Assembly: GCF_014642835.1 (NCBI RefSeq)
Contig: NZ_BMJA01000001.1
Location: 2,080,943 to 2,144,942, forward strand
DNA: 64,000 nucleotides
Reading direction: 5' to 3'
Source of the DNA: Dyella nitratireducens
GTDB lineage: Bacteria; Pseudomonadota; Gammaproteobacteria; Xanthomonadales; Rhodanobacteraceae
How positions within the stretch are numbered: the stretch's first letter is position 1; every line of letters begins with the position of its first letter. This document shows positions 53,999 through 62,869 of the stretch, one piece after another. A program made the translations under genes and the position numbers. A model generated the notes under the pieces. It did no database searches. It had not been told where the DNA came from and worked only from the letters and a program-made list of their open reading frames with translations.

Positions 53999-56188
53999 TC
54001 AGGGTTGCCTGGCGGCTTTGATTTGCTGCGTCAGCCACGCACCCATGGTTGCCAGAGGATAGTTTTGTTCGAGCTGGCGGCGCATTTCGTCGAATACGGG
54101 TGATGAAATGGTCCATCCCAGTGGCAACGGGTAGTTGCCGGGGCAAAGCCGCAGATGCCAGAGCACGTCGCCTTTATCGGTATCGGCCGTATCGGTTTGC
54201 AGTGCTCCCAGCAATGCCAACCTCGCATACTCGCCGCGAGCAGCGCGCGTGTCCAGCAACGCCACGAGCGGCGCGGTGGCCTCGCCGTAACTGTTCAATT
54301 CGGTCGGACTTGGTGTGCGTGGACACGCTGCCGAATAGAGCGGCAGTGGATGCTCGGGATCGTGCGCATCGATGAAATCGCGCAGGCTGGGATCATTGCT
54401 GATATGCAGCACGATGACGTGGATCGGCTGCGCGATGGAGGCAGCGATGGCATGCAGGCGCTGCATCACTTCAAGCAGCGTTGTCGCACCTGAGTTCTCG
54501 AAATAGCCGCCGTCCACCAGCTGAAATCCTGCTGGCGATAGTGATGGGTTAGTACCTGCGGTCTGTAGCGTGCCGGCAGGACTTAAATAGGTGAAGCGTG
54601 CGCTGTTGAACACTGCTTCGCTAAGCGGTATGCGTGGATCCAGCCACATCGAACCGTCGTAAGCCGTGGTCCAGGGGCTATGCGCAAACGGGCTGAAAGG
54701 ATCTTGGATGAAGCGCCAGCCTTGCCCGACCGTGGCGCTGTTGAAGAATAATGCGGGCGTGTTCGTGTTGATCTCGCCACTTTCGCTTTCATATAGCTTG
54801 GAAAAGGGTTGTGCTAGCGCGTTGATGCCTTGTTCCTGCGCAGCTTGCTCCCACGCTCGCGTGAGTGCACGACCGCGATCGTCGAACCAGGCACCGGGCA
54901 ACCAGCGTTGCGTGAAGTCGATGAACCATGCATTGGCCATCACCGGTGCGAGGAAGTCGTGATCAAGTATTCGCTCGCTGCGTGCTTGCGCCGTTGCACC
55001 GGTTCCGGGCGCCACGCTTAACGCAGCGACATAGGTAGCCAGACCAAAACTGCCGCCTGATACACCGCTGCCGGCGAACATGTAACGCTCGAGCATCGGT
55101 TCACCACCATTCGGCGGCAACGCCAGGTCGACCTGAGCGGTAAATTCGCTCAGCACCATTGCAGTCCATGCGGCACTGCGCAGTCCGCCACCTTCGGCGG
55201 AAACCAGGATCACCGGACAAGCGTGGTGTGGCGTACAGCGGCTTTGCAACCATGCCTTGGCGTACGCATCGAAGCTTGGCCGATGATCGGCGGGTGGCGG
55301 TTCGGGTCGCTGATGCGTGCTCATGTCCGGGTACTGGCGCACGCGATGGTTGTCGTTGAGGTGCGCTGCATGCAATGTCAGCGACATCAGTACCATCAGG
55401 CTCAACAGCGGTACACCATGCCGATCCACGAGCATGCAGAGAAATCCTCCGCTCATGCAGAAAAAGCTCACCGTGATCAGCGCTACGGCCAGCGACCCCA
55501 TGCCGTCGAACTGACGTGGCTGAATTGCCACCAGTACGGTAATGAGCACATTCAAGATCAGCACTGCCAGAAAGATGCCAAGTGGCACAGTGCCCAAGGC
55601 GGTGATCGCGGTGACGCGCAGTTCGATGGCCTTGGCCGTGCGCTCGGCGGCAGCATCCAACACGCGCTGGCGCCCAATGAAGAACACGATCATCGCCGCT
55701 GCAACCATCAACAAGCCCGCGCTGCGCAGATCGCGCCGCATGCATGGTGTGTGGATGGCACATGCGGGGTGCGGGGTGCGTAGCGCCATCAGGTAGCCGT
55801 ACAGCACCAACAACGGCACGACGATACCGAGTAGCCGCGGTATCCATCGCCTCAGTCCAGCTGCACGCGGGTTCTGCAGTGCAGGCCAACGCGGATAAGT
55901 CAGGCGATAGGCGTTGTGCGTGGCGTACCAGACGGCGAGGCCAGCGAGCGCACTCGTCGCCAGCAGAAAGATGTAGCGCGTGCTGCTGGGATCCACCCAC
56001 AGGGCGATCAGGAACAATTCGGTGGCCTGATCCACGTTGGTGATGACAATAGTGGCAAAGGCCAGCACCAGTAGGGAAACGCGGATCGGCTTGCAGTGAT
56101 CCAGGCCGATGCCCAGCCAGTCGACGATGTCCGTCCAGGCCAGCCGCTGCCGTTGCGGCGTGGGTGAGGATGGATTCGGCTCAGCCAT
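53999..56188 (-). CDS. Membrane-anchored patatin-like phospholipase
   Basis: The protein has 729 residues. Residues ~35-275 contain about seven hydrophobic helices (VSLLVLAFATIVITNV; YIFLLATSALAGLAVWY; LLGIVVPLLVLYGYLM; LGIFLAVLILNVLITVLVAI). From ~320 a patatin domain follows: oxyanion loop SAEGGGLRSAAW (333-335 is the GGG), nucleophile Ser377 in GSGVSGGSFG, and catalytic Asp in LVDGGYFENSG. It should be a lipid acyl hydrolase fixed in the inner membrane with the active domain on one face. The fusion of a polytopic membrane domain to patatin is uncommon. It lies upstream of the radical SAM gene on the same strand. Confidence 0.88.
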   Translation of the reverse strand: MAEPNPSSPTPQRQRLAWTDIVDWLGIGLDHCKPIRVSLLVLAFATIVITNVDQATELFLIALWVDPSSTRYIFLLATSALAGLAVWYATHNAYRLTYPRWPALQNPRAAGLRRWIPRLLGIVVPLLVLYGYLMALRTPHPACAIHTPCMRRDLRSAGLLMVAAAMIVFFIGRQRVLDAAAERTAKAIELRVTAITALGTVPLGIFLAVLILNVLITVLVAIQPRQFDGMGSLAVALITVSFFCMSGGFLCMLVDRHGVPLLSLMVLMSLTLHAAHLNDNHRVRQYPDMSTHQRPEPPPADHRPSFDAYAKAWLQSRCTPHHACPVILVSAEGGGLRSAAWTAMVLSEFTAQVDLALPPNGGEPMLERYMFAGSGVSGGSFGLATYVAALSVAPGTGATAQARSERILDHDFLAPVMANAWFIDFTQRWLPGAWFDDRGRALTRAWEQAAQEQGINALAQPFSKLYESESGEINTNTPALFFNSATVGQGWRFIQDPFSPFAHSPWTTAYDGSMWLDPRIPLSEAVFNSARFTYLSPAGTLQTAGTNPSLSPAGFQLVDGGYFENSGATTLLEVMQRLHAIAASIAQPIHVIVLHISNDPSLRDFIDAHDPEHPLPLYSAACPRTPSPTELNSYGEATAPLVALLDTRAARGEYARLALLGALQTDTADTDKGDVLWHLRLCPGNYPLPLGWTISSPVFDEMRRQLEQNYPLATMGAWLTQQIKAARQP

Positions 56189-56332
56189 TGTCTCCCTTGC
56201 CTTAACCCTATCCGATAAGCGCCTATCTTACGGGCCGAAGGTGTGTCCGGCCGGTGGATGGCATCGCAATTCCGGTGCGGCGGCGGACGTATGATGGAAA
56301 CCGTTTCGGGGGAATGGCTTCAGGGGCTGGTG

Positions 56333-56545
56333 ATGCGCTGGTTATGGCTGTTCGCGACGCTGTTGTCGTGGGTGCTTTGCTTCACGCGGCATGGGCCTGG
56401 TGCGATGGCGTTCTGGCTGTTTGTCGGCGCGATCGCGACCACGCTCGGCTTTGCCCAGGCACGCATCGAAGCAAATGCGCGGCCCGAGAGCGTGCTCGAT
56501 CTGACTCATCTTCATAAGCATCGCGACAAACCTCCGCAGGCGTGA
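56333..56545 (+). CDS. Small two-helix membrane protein, function unknown
   Basis: The protein has about 70 residues from ATG 56333, which has AGGGG 7 bases upstream; ATG 56291 is also open. Two hydrophobic helices (LWLFATLLSWVLCFT; AMAFWLFVGAIATTLGFAQARI) precede a charged tail (RPESVLDLTHLHKHRDKP). No family is recognised. It precedes acs by 127 bases. Confidence 0.65.
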   Translation: MRWLWLFATLLSWVLCFTRHGPGAMAFWLFVGAIATTLGFAQARIEANARPESVLDLTHLHKHRDKPPQA

Positions 56546-56672
56546 TTGCTGCATCGCAACTTTGGCGGTTCAGCCGTCCAAACGCTACACTCGGGTGGTT
56601 GACACCGCTTGATCGTGCCAAGCGGTCACCCACTGAGTGCGCTCCCGGCAAACCGGTGAGCAGGAGGCTGAT

Positions 56673-58613
56673 ATGTCAAAGGTTTATCCGGTCGATCCCG
56701 CTTTTGCCGCCAAGGCGCGCATTCGCAAAGCTGATTACGAGAAGCTGTATGCCGAGTCTGTGAAGGATCCCGAAGGTTTTTGGGGCCGCATCGCCGAAAG
56801 GCTGGAATGGGCGAAGAAGCCCACTCGCATTCGCGACGTTTCCTACGATCCGCAGAACTTGCACATCCGCTGGTATGACGATGGCCAGCTCAATGTATCG
56901 GCCAACTGCCTGGATCGTCACCTCGCTACGCGCGGCGACAAAACGGCCATCATCTTTGAAGGTGACGATCCTTCCGAGTCACGCCGCATCAGTTATCGCG
57001 AGCTGCATGCGGAAGTGTGCAAGTTCGCCAACACGCTGAAGCATTTGGGCGTCAAGAAAGGTGATCGCGTGGCGATTTATATGCCGATGATTCCGGAGGC
57101 GGCGGTGGCGATGTTGGCGTGCGCGCGCATCGGTGCGGTTCACTCGGTGGTATTCGGCGGTTTCTCGCCTGATTCGCTGGCCGGTCGTATCGCCGATTCC
57201 ACGGCAAAGATGGTGATAACGGCAGACGAAGGTGTGCGCGGCGGCAAAAGGATTCCGCTCAAGGCCAACGTCGACGCAGCGCTTGAACGCCCCGGCACGA
57301 ACAGTGTGGAAACCGTGGTCGTGGTGCGCCGCACGGGCTCGGCCGTGCCGATGCAGTCACCGCGCGATCGCTATTACCACGTGCTGATGGAAGGGCAGTC
57401 GGCTGAATGCCCCGCGGAGCCGGTGGAGGCGGAACATCCGCTTTTCATCCTGTACACCTCCGGTTCCACCGGCAAGCCCAAAGGCGTGTTGCATACGTCG
57501 GGCGGCTACCTGGTCTATGCAAGCCTTACCCACGAATGGGTGTTCGACGTGCGTGAGGACGATGTTTATTGGTGCACCGCCGACGTGGGCTGGGTCACCG
57601 GGCATAGCTACGTGGTCTACGGTCCGCTTGCCAACGGCGCGACGACAGTGATGTTTGACGGGGTGCCGAACTATCCTGATTTCAGCCGCTTCTGGCAGGT
57701 GGTCGACAAACACAGGGTGACGCTGTTCTACACAGCGCCGACGGCGATTCGCGCGCTGATGCGTGAGGGCGAAGGTCCGGTGAAGAAGTGTTCGCGTGCC
57801 AGTTTGCGGTTGCTTGGCTCGGTGGGCGAACCGATCAATCCGGAGGCCTGGGAGTGGTATCACCGCGTGGTGGGCGACGAGCGCTGCCCGATCGTAGATA
57901 CCTGGTGGCAGACCGAAACCGGTGGCATCTTGATTACGCCGCTGGCCGGCGCGATCGATACCAAACCTGGCTCGGCGACGCTGCCGTTCTTTGGCATCAA
58001 GCCCGCGGTGGTGGATGCCGGCGGCGCGGTGCTGGAAGGTCCGGCGGAAGGCAATCTACTGATCACCGATTCCTGGCCTGGCCAGATGCGTACGGTGTAT
58101 GGCGACCATCAGCGCTTCATCGATACCTACTTCAAGGCCTATCCCGGCAGCTATTTCACGGGCGACGGTGTGCGTCGCGATGAGGATGGTTATTACTGGA
58201 TTACTGGCCGCGTCGATGATGTGATCAACGTTTCCGGCCACCGCATCGGTACAGCTGAGGTGGAAAGCGCGCTGGTCGCGCATCCCAAGGTGGCCGAGGC
58301 AGCGGTCGTGGGTTGTCCGCATGAGATCAAGGGCCAAGGCATCTACGCCTATGTCACGCTCGTCGCCGGTGAACAGGGCAGCGAAGAGCTGCGCAAGGAG
58401 TTGGTGGCCTGGGTGCGCAAGGAAATCGGGCCGATTGCTACGCCCGACTACATCCAATGGGCGCCCGGTTTGCCGAAGACGCGTTCGGGCAAAATCATGC
58501 GCCGCATTCTGCGCAAGATTGGTGAGAACCAACCCGACCAGTTGGGTGATATCTCCACGCTTGCCGATCCGGCAGTGGTGAAGAATCTGGTGGATGAACG
58601 GTTGATTCGCTAA
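56673..58613 (+). CDS. acs: Acetyl-CoA synthetase
   Basis: The protein has 646 residues, the family length. The AMP-binding core has [52 protein letters not shown] and [31 protein letters not shown]. It ends with the regulatory Lys in [16 protein letters not shown], the site acetylated in Acs. It activates acetate to acetyl-CoA using ATP. ATG 56673 has AGGAGG 5 bases upstream, one of the best SDs in the window. Confidence 0.96.
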   Translation: MSKVYPVDPAFAAKARIRKADYEKLYAESVKDPEGFWGRIAERLEWAKKPTRIRDVSYDPQNLHIRWYDDGQLNVSANCLDRHLATRGDKTAIIFEGDDPSESRRISYRELHAEVCKFANTLKHLGVKKGDRVAIYMPMIPEAAVAMLACARIGAVHSVVFGGFSPDSLAGRIADSTAKMVITADEGVRGGKRIPLKANVDAALERPGTNSVETVVVVRRTGSAVPMQSPRDRYYHVLMEGQSAECPAEPVEAEHPLFILYTSGSTGKPKGVLHTSGGYLVYASLTHEWVFDVREDDVYWCTADVGWVTGHSYVVYGPLANGATTVMFDGVPNYPDFSRFWQVVDKHRVTLFYTAPTAIRALMREGEGPVKKCSRASLRLLGSVGEPINPEAWEWYHRVVGDERCPIVDTWWQTETGGILITPLAGAIDTKPGSATLPFFGIKPAVVDAGGAVLEGPAEGNLLITDSWPGQMRTVYGDHQRFIDTYFKAYPGSYFTGDGVRRDEDGYYWITGRVDDVINVSGHRIGTAEVESALVAHPKVAEAAVVGCPHEIKGQGIYAYVTLVAGEQGSEELRKELVAWVRKEIGPIATPDYIQWAPGLPKTRSGKIMRRILRKIGENQPDQLGDISTLADPAVVKNLVDERLIR

Positions 58614-58694
58614 GCGATCGCCATGCTTTCTCTCTCCGAGAAGGGAGAGATAGCGCGCTTGTACCGAGCCACATCATTCCGGCAGCATGCGCGC

Positions 58695-59339
58695 ATGCGA
58701 ACGAATCAGGGCCAGGATGTTGCCGGCATCGCAGCCGGATTGGGCGAAGGCCAGATTCATATTTGGCAGCTTCGCTATAACCGGTCATGGCGGCGAGCGC
58801 CGTTGCACGCGTTGTTGGCCAATTACCTGGGTTTGCCAGCGGACGCCGTGACCTTCGTGGAAGGTGAGCATGGACGGCCGGAATTGGCCGAGCCGCTGGA
58901 TCGCTGGTTGCAATTCAATTGGTCGCATAGTGGGGACACGGCGGTTATCGCGGTGGCACGCGGATGTGTGCCTGGGATCGATATCGAACAGCTCCGACCG
59001 CGACCGCGCGCCATGCAGCTTGCCGAGCGCTTTTTTCATCCGGAAGAAACCGCTGCCTTGGCGGCATTGGACAAGTCACAGCAGGAATACGCTTTCCTGC
59101 AACTTTGGACGGCCAAAGAGGCGGTGCTCAAGGCTCTAGGCCACGGCATCGCATTTGGTCTGAACCGGTTACGGTTGGCGGTAGCACCTGCTTCGCCATG
59201 CCTGCTCTGGCTTGATGGCGACGAAGCCTCACGATGGCAACTTCATTCGTTATCCGCAGGCAAGGGCTATGTCGCCAGCGTAGCCTGGCGGGGGACGACC
59301 AGGGACATGGAATACTGGACACTTGCCGACGACGGCTGA
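58695..59339 (+). CDS. 4'-phosphopantetheinyl transferase (Sfp-type)
   Basis: The protein has about 214 residues (239 if it starts at 58623). The motifs are clear: N-x-S-H-S in [14 protein letters not shown], the Mg-binding G-x-D-x-E in [19 protein letters not shown], and W-x-x-K-E-A in [17 protein letters not shown]. It transfers phosphopantetheine from CoA to a carrier protein. No polyketide or peptide synthetase is in the window, so it could serve fatty-acid ACP or a distant cluster. Both starts lack a good SD. Confidence 0.9.
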   Translation: MRTNQGQDVAGIAAGLGEGQIHIWQLRYNRSWRRAPLHALLANYLGLPADAVTFVEGEHGRPELAEPLDRWLQFNWSHSGDTAVIAVARGCVPGIDIEQLRPRPRAMQLAERFFHPEETAALAALDKSQQEYAFLQLWTAKEAVLKALGHGIAFGLNRLRLAVAPASPCLLWLDGDEASRWQLHSLSAGKGYVASVAWRGTTRDMEYWTLADDG

Positions 59340-59380
59340 TCGGAGCACTGTGTCCGACCCACGATTTTTCTTTGGCCTCC

Positions 59381-60124
59381 ATGACCCTGCTCAGCGTCAA
59401 TCTCAACAAGATCGCCGTTCTGCGCAATTCGCGCGGTGGCAACGAACCTGATATCGCTCGCGCTGCGGCGACCTGCATCGAGGCCGGCTGCGGCGGCATC
59501 ACGGTACATCCGCGTCCGGACTTAAGGCATGTGCGCCCCAACGACGTGCGGTTGCTTGCAAGCATCCTGCGCGGACGCGTTGAGTACAACATCGAAGGGA
59601 ACCCGTTTGCACCTCCACGCGGGGAATATCCCGGGCTGATTGCGCTTGCTCGCGAAGTACGGCCGACCCAGGTAACCCTGGTGCCGGATAGCGACGGACA
59701 AATCACCTCGGATCACGGTTTCGAGCTTGCGCAAGATGCGGAGCGTTTGCGTCCCGTCGTAGACCAGTTGCGCCAGCTAGGTTGCAGGGTAAGTCTGTTC
59801 GTCGATCCGGGTGCCACGGGTTTCGAACATGCTGTGGCACTTGGCGTGCAGCGTGCGGAGATCTACACGGGCCCGTATGCTCATGCTTTTGCGGAAGGTG
59901 ATGCGAAAGAACAGCTGGAACTATGCGTGGAGACGGCACGACGTGCGCAGCAAGCTGGTTTGGCTGTGAATGCAGGGCATGATCTCAGTCAAGCGAACCT
60001 CGGTACGCTACGCGTCGCTATTCCTGGGCTGGCTGAAGTATCCATCGGGCATGCATTGATTGGCGAAGCTTTGTATGAAGGGCTTGCCAATACGGTGCGT
60101 AATTATCTGCAGATTCTTCGCTGA
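59381..60124 (+). CDS. pdxJ: Pyridoxine 5'-phosphate synthase
   Basis: The protein has 247 residues. The TIM barrel starts [22 protein letters not shown], with [55 protein letters not shown], and [11 protein letters not shown] at the expected positions. It condenses deoxyxylulose phosphate with aminoacetone phosphate in vitamin B6 synthesis. It lies close behind the phosphopantetheinyl transferase (41 bases) and convergent to the exbD2 gene, as in related Xanthomonadales. Confidence 0.96.
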   Translation: MTLLSVNLNKIAVLRNSRGGNEPDIARAAATCIEAGCGGITVHPRPDLRHVRPNDVRLLASILRGRVEYNIEGNPFAPPRGEYPGLIALAREVRPTQVTLVPDSDGQITSDHGFELAQDAERLRPVVDQLRQLGCRVSLFVDPGATGFEHAVALGVQRAEIYTGPYAHAFAEGDAKEQLELCVETARRAQQAGLAVNAGHDLSQANLGTLRVAIPGLAEVSIGHALIGEALYEGLANTVRNYLQILR

Positions 60125-60221
60125 GGTTTGGCGGTTTAGACGGCTATTTGTTTTAAGCCTGTATAAAGATGATAGTTCGTGGGCTTGTAGCCTCAGAATT
60201 CGTTTTCTCTATCTCGTCATC

Positions 60222-60252
60222 AAAAAAGAACCCCCGCTTTCGCGGGGGTTCC
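60222..60252 (-). terminator. Rho-independent terminator of the tonB-exbB-exbD1-exbD2 operon
   Basis: On the minus strand AACCCCCGC and GCGGGGGTT pair around GAAA, followed by TTCTTTTTTG. It lies about 55 bases past the exbD2 stop. Confidence 0.92.
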
Positions 60253-60305
60253 GTGGGTAACGCCTGAGCTATACGGTTGAACTGTTCCGATTCAACCGCC
60301 GCTTG

Positions 60306-60725
60306 TTACTGTCCACTGCTATCGGTAAAGCCGATCTTGTTCAGGCCATAGCTCTTCGCATCAGCCAGTACACGTGCGACCACCTGATAAGACACTTGGT
60401 CAGCCGCGTCGATCTGCACTTCTGGCTGATCCGCTTCGCTCTTGGTTGCAATAACCGCGATCTGCGTCTTCAACTGCTGCTCGTCCACCGGGGTATCGTT
60501 CCAGTAGAACGCGCCCGACTGGTCGATCTTCAGATGCACCGGTTCCGGTGGGTTCGTTGGCGGAACCACATTCGGATTCGGCTGCGGCAAGTCGATTTTG
60601 ATCTTGTGAGTCATGATTGGTGCCGTGATCATGAAGATGATCAGCAGCACCAACATCACGTCGACCAGCGGCGTGACGTTGATGTCAGCCATGGGGCCTT
60701 TGCCACCACCCGTACTAAATGCCAT
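60306..60725 (-). CDS. exbD2: ExbD-type biopolymer transport protein (second copy)
   Basis: The protein has 139 residues. A short cytoplasmic N-terminus with ADINVTPLVDVMLVLLIIFMITAPIM contains the essential membrane Asp in P-L-V-D. A periplasmic domain ends in VLADAKSYGLNKIGFTD. It is the distal member of the operon. Two tandem ExbD paralogues with about half-identical periplasmic domains match the exbD1-exbD2 arrangement of Xanthomonas. It is 6 bases from exbD1. Confidence 0.94.
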   Translation of the reverse strand: MAFSTGGGKGPMADINVTPLVDVMLVLLIIFMITAPIMTHKIKIDLPQPNPNVVPPTNPPEPVHLKIDQSGAFYWNDTPVDEQQLKTQIAVIATKSEADQPEVQIDAADQVSYQVVARVLADAKSYGLNKIGFTDSSGQ

Positions 60726-60731
60726 GGCACA

Positions 60732-61154
60732 TCACTCCTTACCGGTCGTCATGAAGCCGACGTGGACCATTCCCGAGTCCTTAGCATCGCCAAGCACCTT
60801 ACGGACCATCTTGAATTCCGTATCCTTCGCAGCACGGATTTGAAGTTCGGGCTGCGGCGACATCGACGCGAACACCGCGAACTTCGCTTTCAACTCGGTC
60901 TCGGTGATCGGGTTCTGATCGTCATCAAGATACATCGAGCCATCGTCCTTGATGGCCAGGTCTCTCGGCGGCGTCAGCGGCGGCGTATCCGTGGTTTTCG
61001 GATTGGCCGTCGGCAACTTCACCGTGATCCGGTGCGACATCAGCGGTGCTGTGATCATGAAGATGATCAGCAGCACCAGCATCACGTCGACCAGCGGCGT
61101 GACGTTGATTTCCGACATCGGCGAGCCGGACTCGTTTCCGGAGCTCATCGCCAT
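60732..61154 (-). CDS. exbD1: ExbD-type biopolymer transport protein (first copy)
   Basis: The protein has 140 residues. SEINVTPLVDVMLVLLIIFMITAPLM carries the proton-pathway Asp. The periplasmic part (DDGSMYLDDDQNPITETELKAKF; VRKVLGDAKDSGMVHVGFM) matches ExbD. It pairs with ExbB and TonB to couple the proton gradient to outer-membrane receptors. The start has GAGGTG in SD position. It follows exbB by 11 bases. Confidence 0.95.
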   Translation of the reverse strand: MAMSSGNESGSPMSEINVTPLVDVMLVLLIIFMITAPLMSHRITVKLPTANPKTTDTPPLTPPRDLAIKDDGSMYLDDDQNPITETELKAKFAVFASMSPQPELQIRAAKDTEFKMVRKVLGDAKDSGMVHVGFMTTGKE

Positions 61155-61165
61155 GGGTCAACACC

Positions 61166-61939
61166 TCACTTCTGAGTTTGAGCAACGCCTTCGACGCGCG
61201 CACCGGTAGCGAAGAAGTCGTGCAGGTCATGCGCGAATTCGTCGAAGCGGGCATAGGTCAGGCGATTGGAGCGGGTAAAGAAGTTGTAGGCAAGCACCGC
61301 CGGAATAGCGGTGAACAGACCGAACGCGGTCATGATCAGCGCTTCACCCACCGGGCCGGCTACTGCTTCCATCGAAGCATTACCGGAAGCAGCGATACGG
61401 ATCAGGGCATGATAGATGCCCCACACGGTACCGAGCAGACCGATGAACGGTGCCGACGAACCTACCGTGGCAAGCAAGGTCATGCCACCTTCCAGACGCA
61501 GGCTTTCGCGTGCGACGGCCTGGCGCAGAGCGCGGTCGATGAATTCCGAACGGCTCAGCGATTCGGCCAGACGACCACCACTACTGGAGGCCTGCTGGTG
61601 ATGCGCCACGGCCGAAGCGGCATCCAAAGCAATCTTCGAGAATGGTTCGCCCTTCGGCTGGGCTTCCAGTTCGCGAATGGCGTCCTGCGTCGAGTTGTTG
61701 GACCAGAAACCGTTGATCACGCCATCTGCGCGACCGCGGACGAGAGAATTGCGAACGGCATTGGCGATAATGAAGTACCACGAGGAAAACGACATCGCCA
61801 CAAGTACCACGAACACGATCCACCCCAAGAAATCGAAGTTGTGGATCAGATCGCTGAAACCCATTTGCTGCATGGCCATCGCATTGGCGTTGCCACCCAG
61901 AGCCGGAGCGGCGTCGGACGGAGGAGTTTGTTGGAACAT
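61166..61939 (-). CDS. exbB: ExbB-type proton channel protein
   Basis: The protein has 257 residues. Its three TM helices are FLGWIVFVVLVAMSFSSWYF, the helix in LLATVGSSAPFIGLLGTVWGIYHAL (the MotA/TolQ/ExbB signature) and VAGPVGEALIMTAFGLFTAIPAVLAYNFF. An extra N-terminal stretch rich in Ala and Pro precedes the first helix. The start has AAGGGTAG upstream. It forms the proton channel with ExbD. Confidence 0.96.
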   Translation of the reverse strand: MFQQTPPSDAAPALGGNANAMAMQQMGFSDLIHNFDFLGWIVFVVLVAMSFSSWYFIIANAVRNSLVRGRADGVINGFWSNNSTQDAIRELEAQPKGEPFSKIALDAASAVAHHQQASSSGGRLAESLSRSEFIDRALRQAVARESLRLEGGMTLLATVGSSAPFIGLLGTVWGIYHALIRIAASGNASMEAVAGPVGEALIMTAFGLFTAIPAVLAYNFFTRSNRLTYARFDEFAHDLHDFFATGARVEGVAQTQK

Positions 61940-61987
61940 AAACGCTACCCTTAAGAAGTCAGGCGTGAACTGTAACTGTAATTGGGA

Positions 61988-62647
61988 TTACAGCTGGTTA
62001 AGGTTGAAGGTGATCGGGATATCTACCGTCGATTCGACCGGCTTACCGTTCTTAATCTCAGCATTGAACCGGACCTTCTGAACCGATTCCATCGCTGCAC
62101 GATCGAGCTCGCGGAAACCACTGCTTTGCTTGACCGTAACACTCTTCGGGCTGCCGTCGATGCCAACGATAACCTCGAGGATGACCGTACCCTCATGCCG
62201 CTGGCGAATAGCCTGCGGAGGATATTTCGGCTGCAGCTTGTCCCTGTAGGAGGGATCAACGCCTGCCTTGATATCCGAAGGCGGTGCCGGCGGCGCAGGC
62301 GGCGCAGGTGGCGGCGACGGAGCCGGATTGCTGGACGGCTCTTCCACAGCCGGCGGCGGTGCCGGCGGCGGCGGTGTCGGCGGCGGGATCACCTGCTTGA
62401 TGACCTTCGGCGGCGGCTGCTTCGGCGGTTCCGGCGGCGGCGGCGGTGGCGGTGGCGGTGGAGGCGGCGGTTCGATGAAGTTCACCTGCACGATCTTTTC
62501 TTTCTGAACTTCCGCCGTTTTCGGGGGCGCCATCGGCGCGATCAGTATCAGGAAAGCAAACGCATGGAGCGCGATGGCTACCGCCAGCGCCCATGTGCGC
62601 CCCCAACTGAACGGCTTAGCGCCGGTTTCTTCGTTACTTGAGGCCAT
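61988..62647 (-). CDS. tonB: Energy transducer TonB
   Basis: The protein has 219 residues. One N-terminal TM helix (WALAVAIALHAFAFLILIAPM, with the conserved Ser/His region) is followed by a long proline-rich spacer, including runs of consecutive prolines and PEPPKQPPPKVIKQV. A C-terminal TonB domain reads LQPKYPPQAIRQRHEGTVILEVIV and ends FNAEIKNGKPVESTVDIPITFNLNQL. It spans the periplasm to open TonB-dependent receptors. It is the first gene of the operon and sits 48 bases ahead of exbB. Confidence 0.96.
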   Translation of the reverse strand: MASSNEETGAKPFSWGRTWALAVAIALHAFAFLILIAPMAPPKTAEVQKEKIVQVNFIEPPPPPPPPPPPPPEPPKQPPPKVIKQVIPPPTPPPPAPPPAVEEPSSNPAPSPPPAPPAPPAPPSDIKAGVDPSYRDKLQPKYPPQAIRQRHEGTVILEVIVGIDGSPKSVTVKQSSGFRELDRAAMESVQKVRFNAEIKNGKPVESTVDIPITFNLNQL

Positions 62648-62869
62648 CTGTCGCTTTCAATGAGGAGCTAGTAATCGGAATGACATGGTCGCAGCATTCA
62701 GCGGCAAAAGTCCGCTCCCATAAGGGTGACATTTGCCACTGGACAACGCGGGAAAAGTCCAACGGTACAACAGCACATGGCGTTTGTATAGCTTTTGTGT
62801 AGGCGAAAGATGGCAATCTTTTTGGACGTCCATCTAACCAGCTATACGCTTTTGCCATGTAGCTTTTTA
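62648..62869. promoter_or_regulatory. Promoter region of the tonB operon (222-base gap)
   Basis: No gene is seen between the TPR gene and tonB. A small inverted repeat, TGGAC... GTCCA, about 110 bases before tonB, is the only candidate element noticed. I see no convincing Fur box. Confidence 0.4.

Noticed and set aside
62260-62507. Gly-rich small plus-strand protein opposite tonB
   Set aside because: It is the antisense reading of the proline-codon run in tonB and has no start signals of its own.
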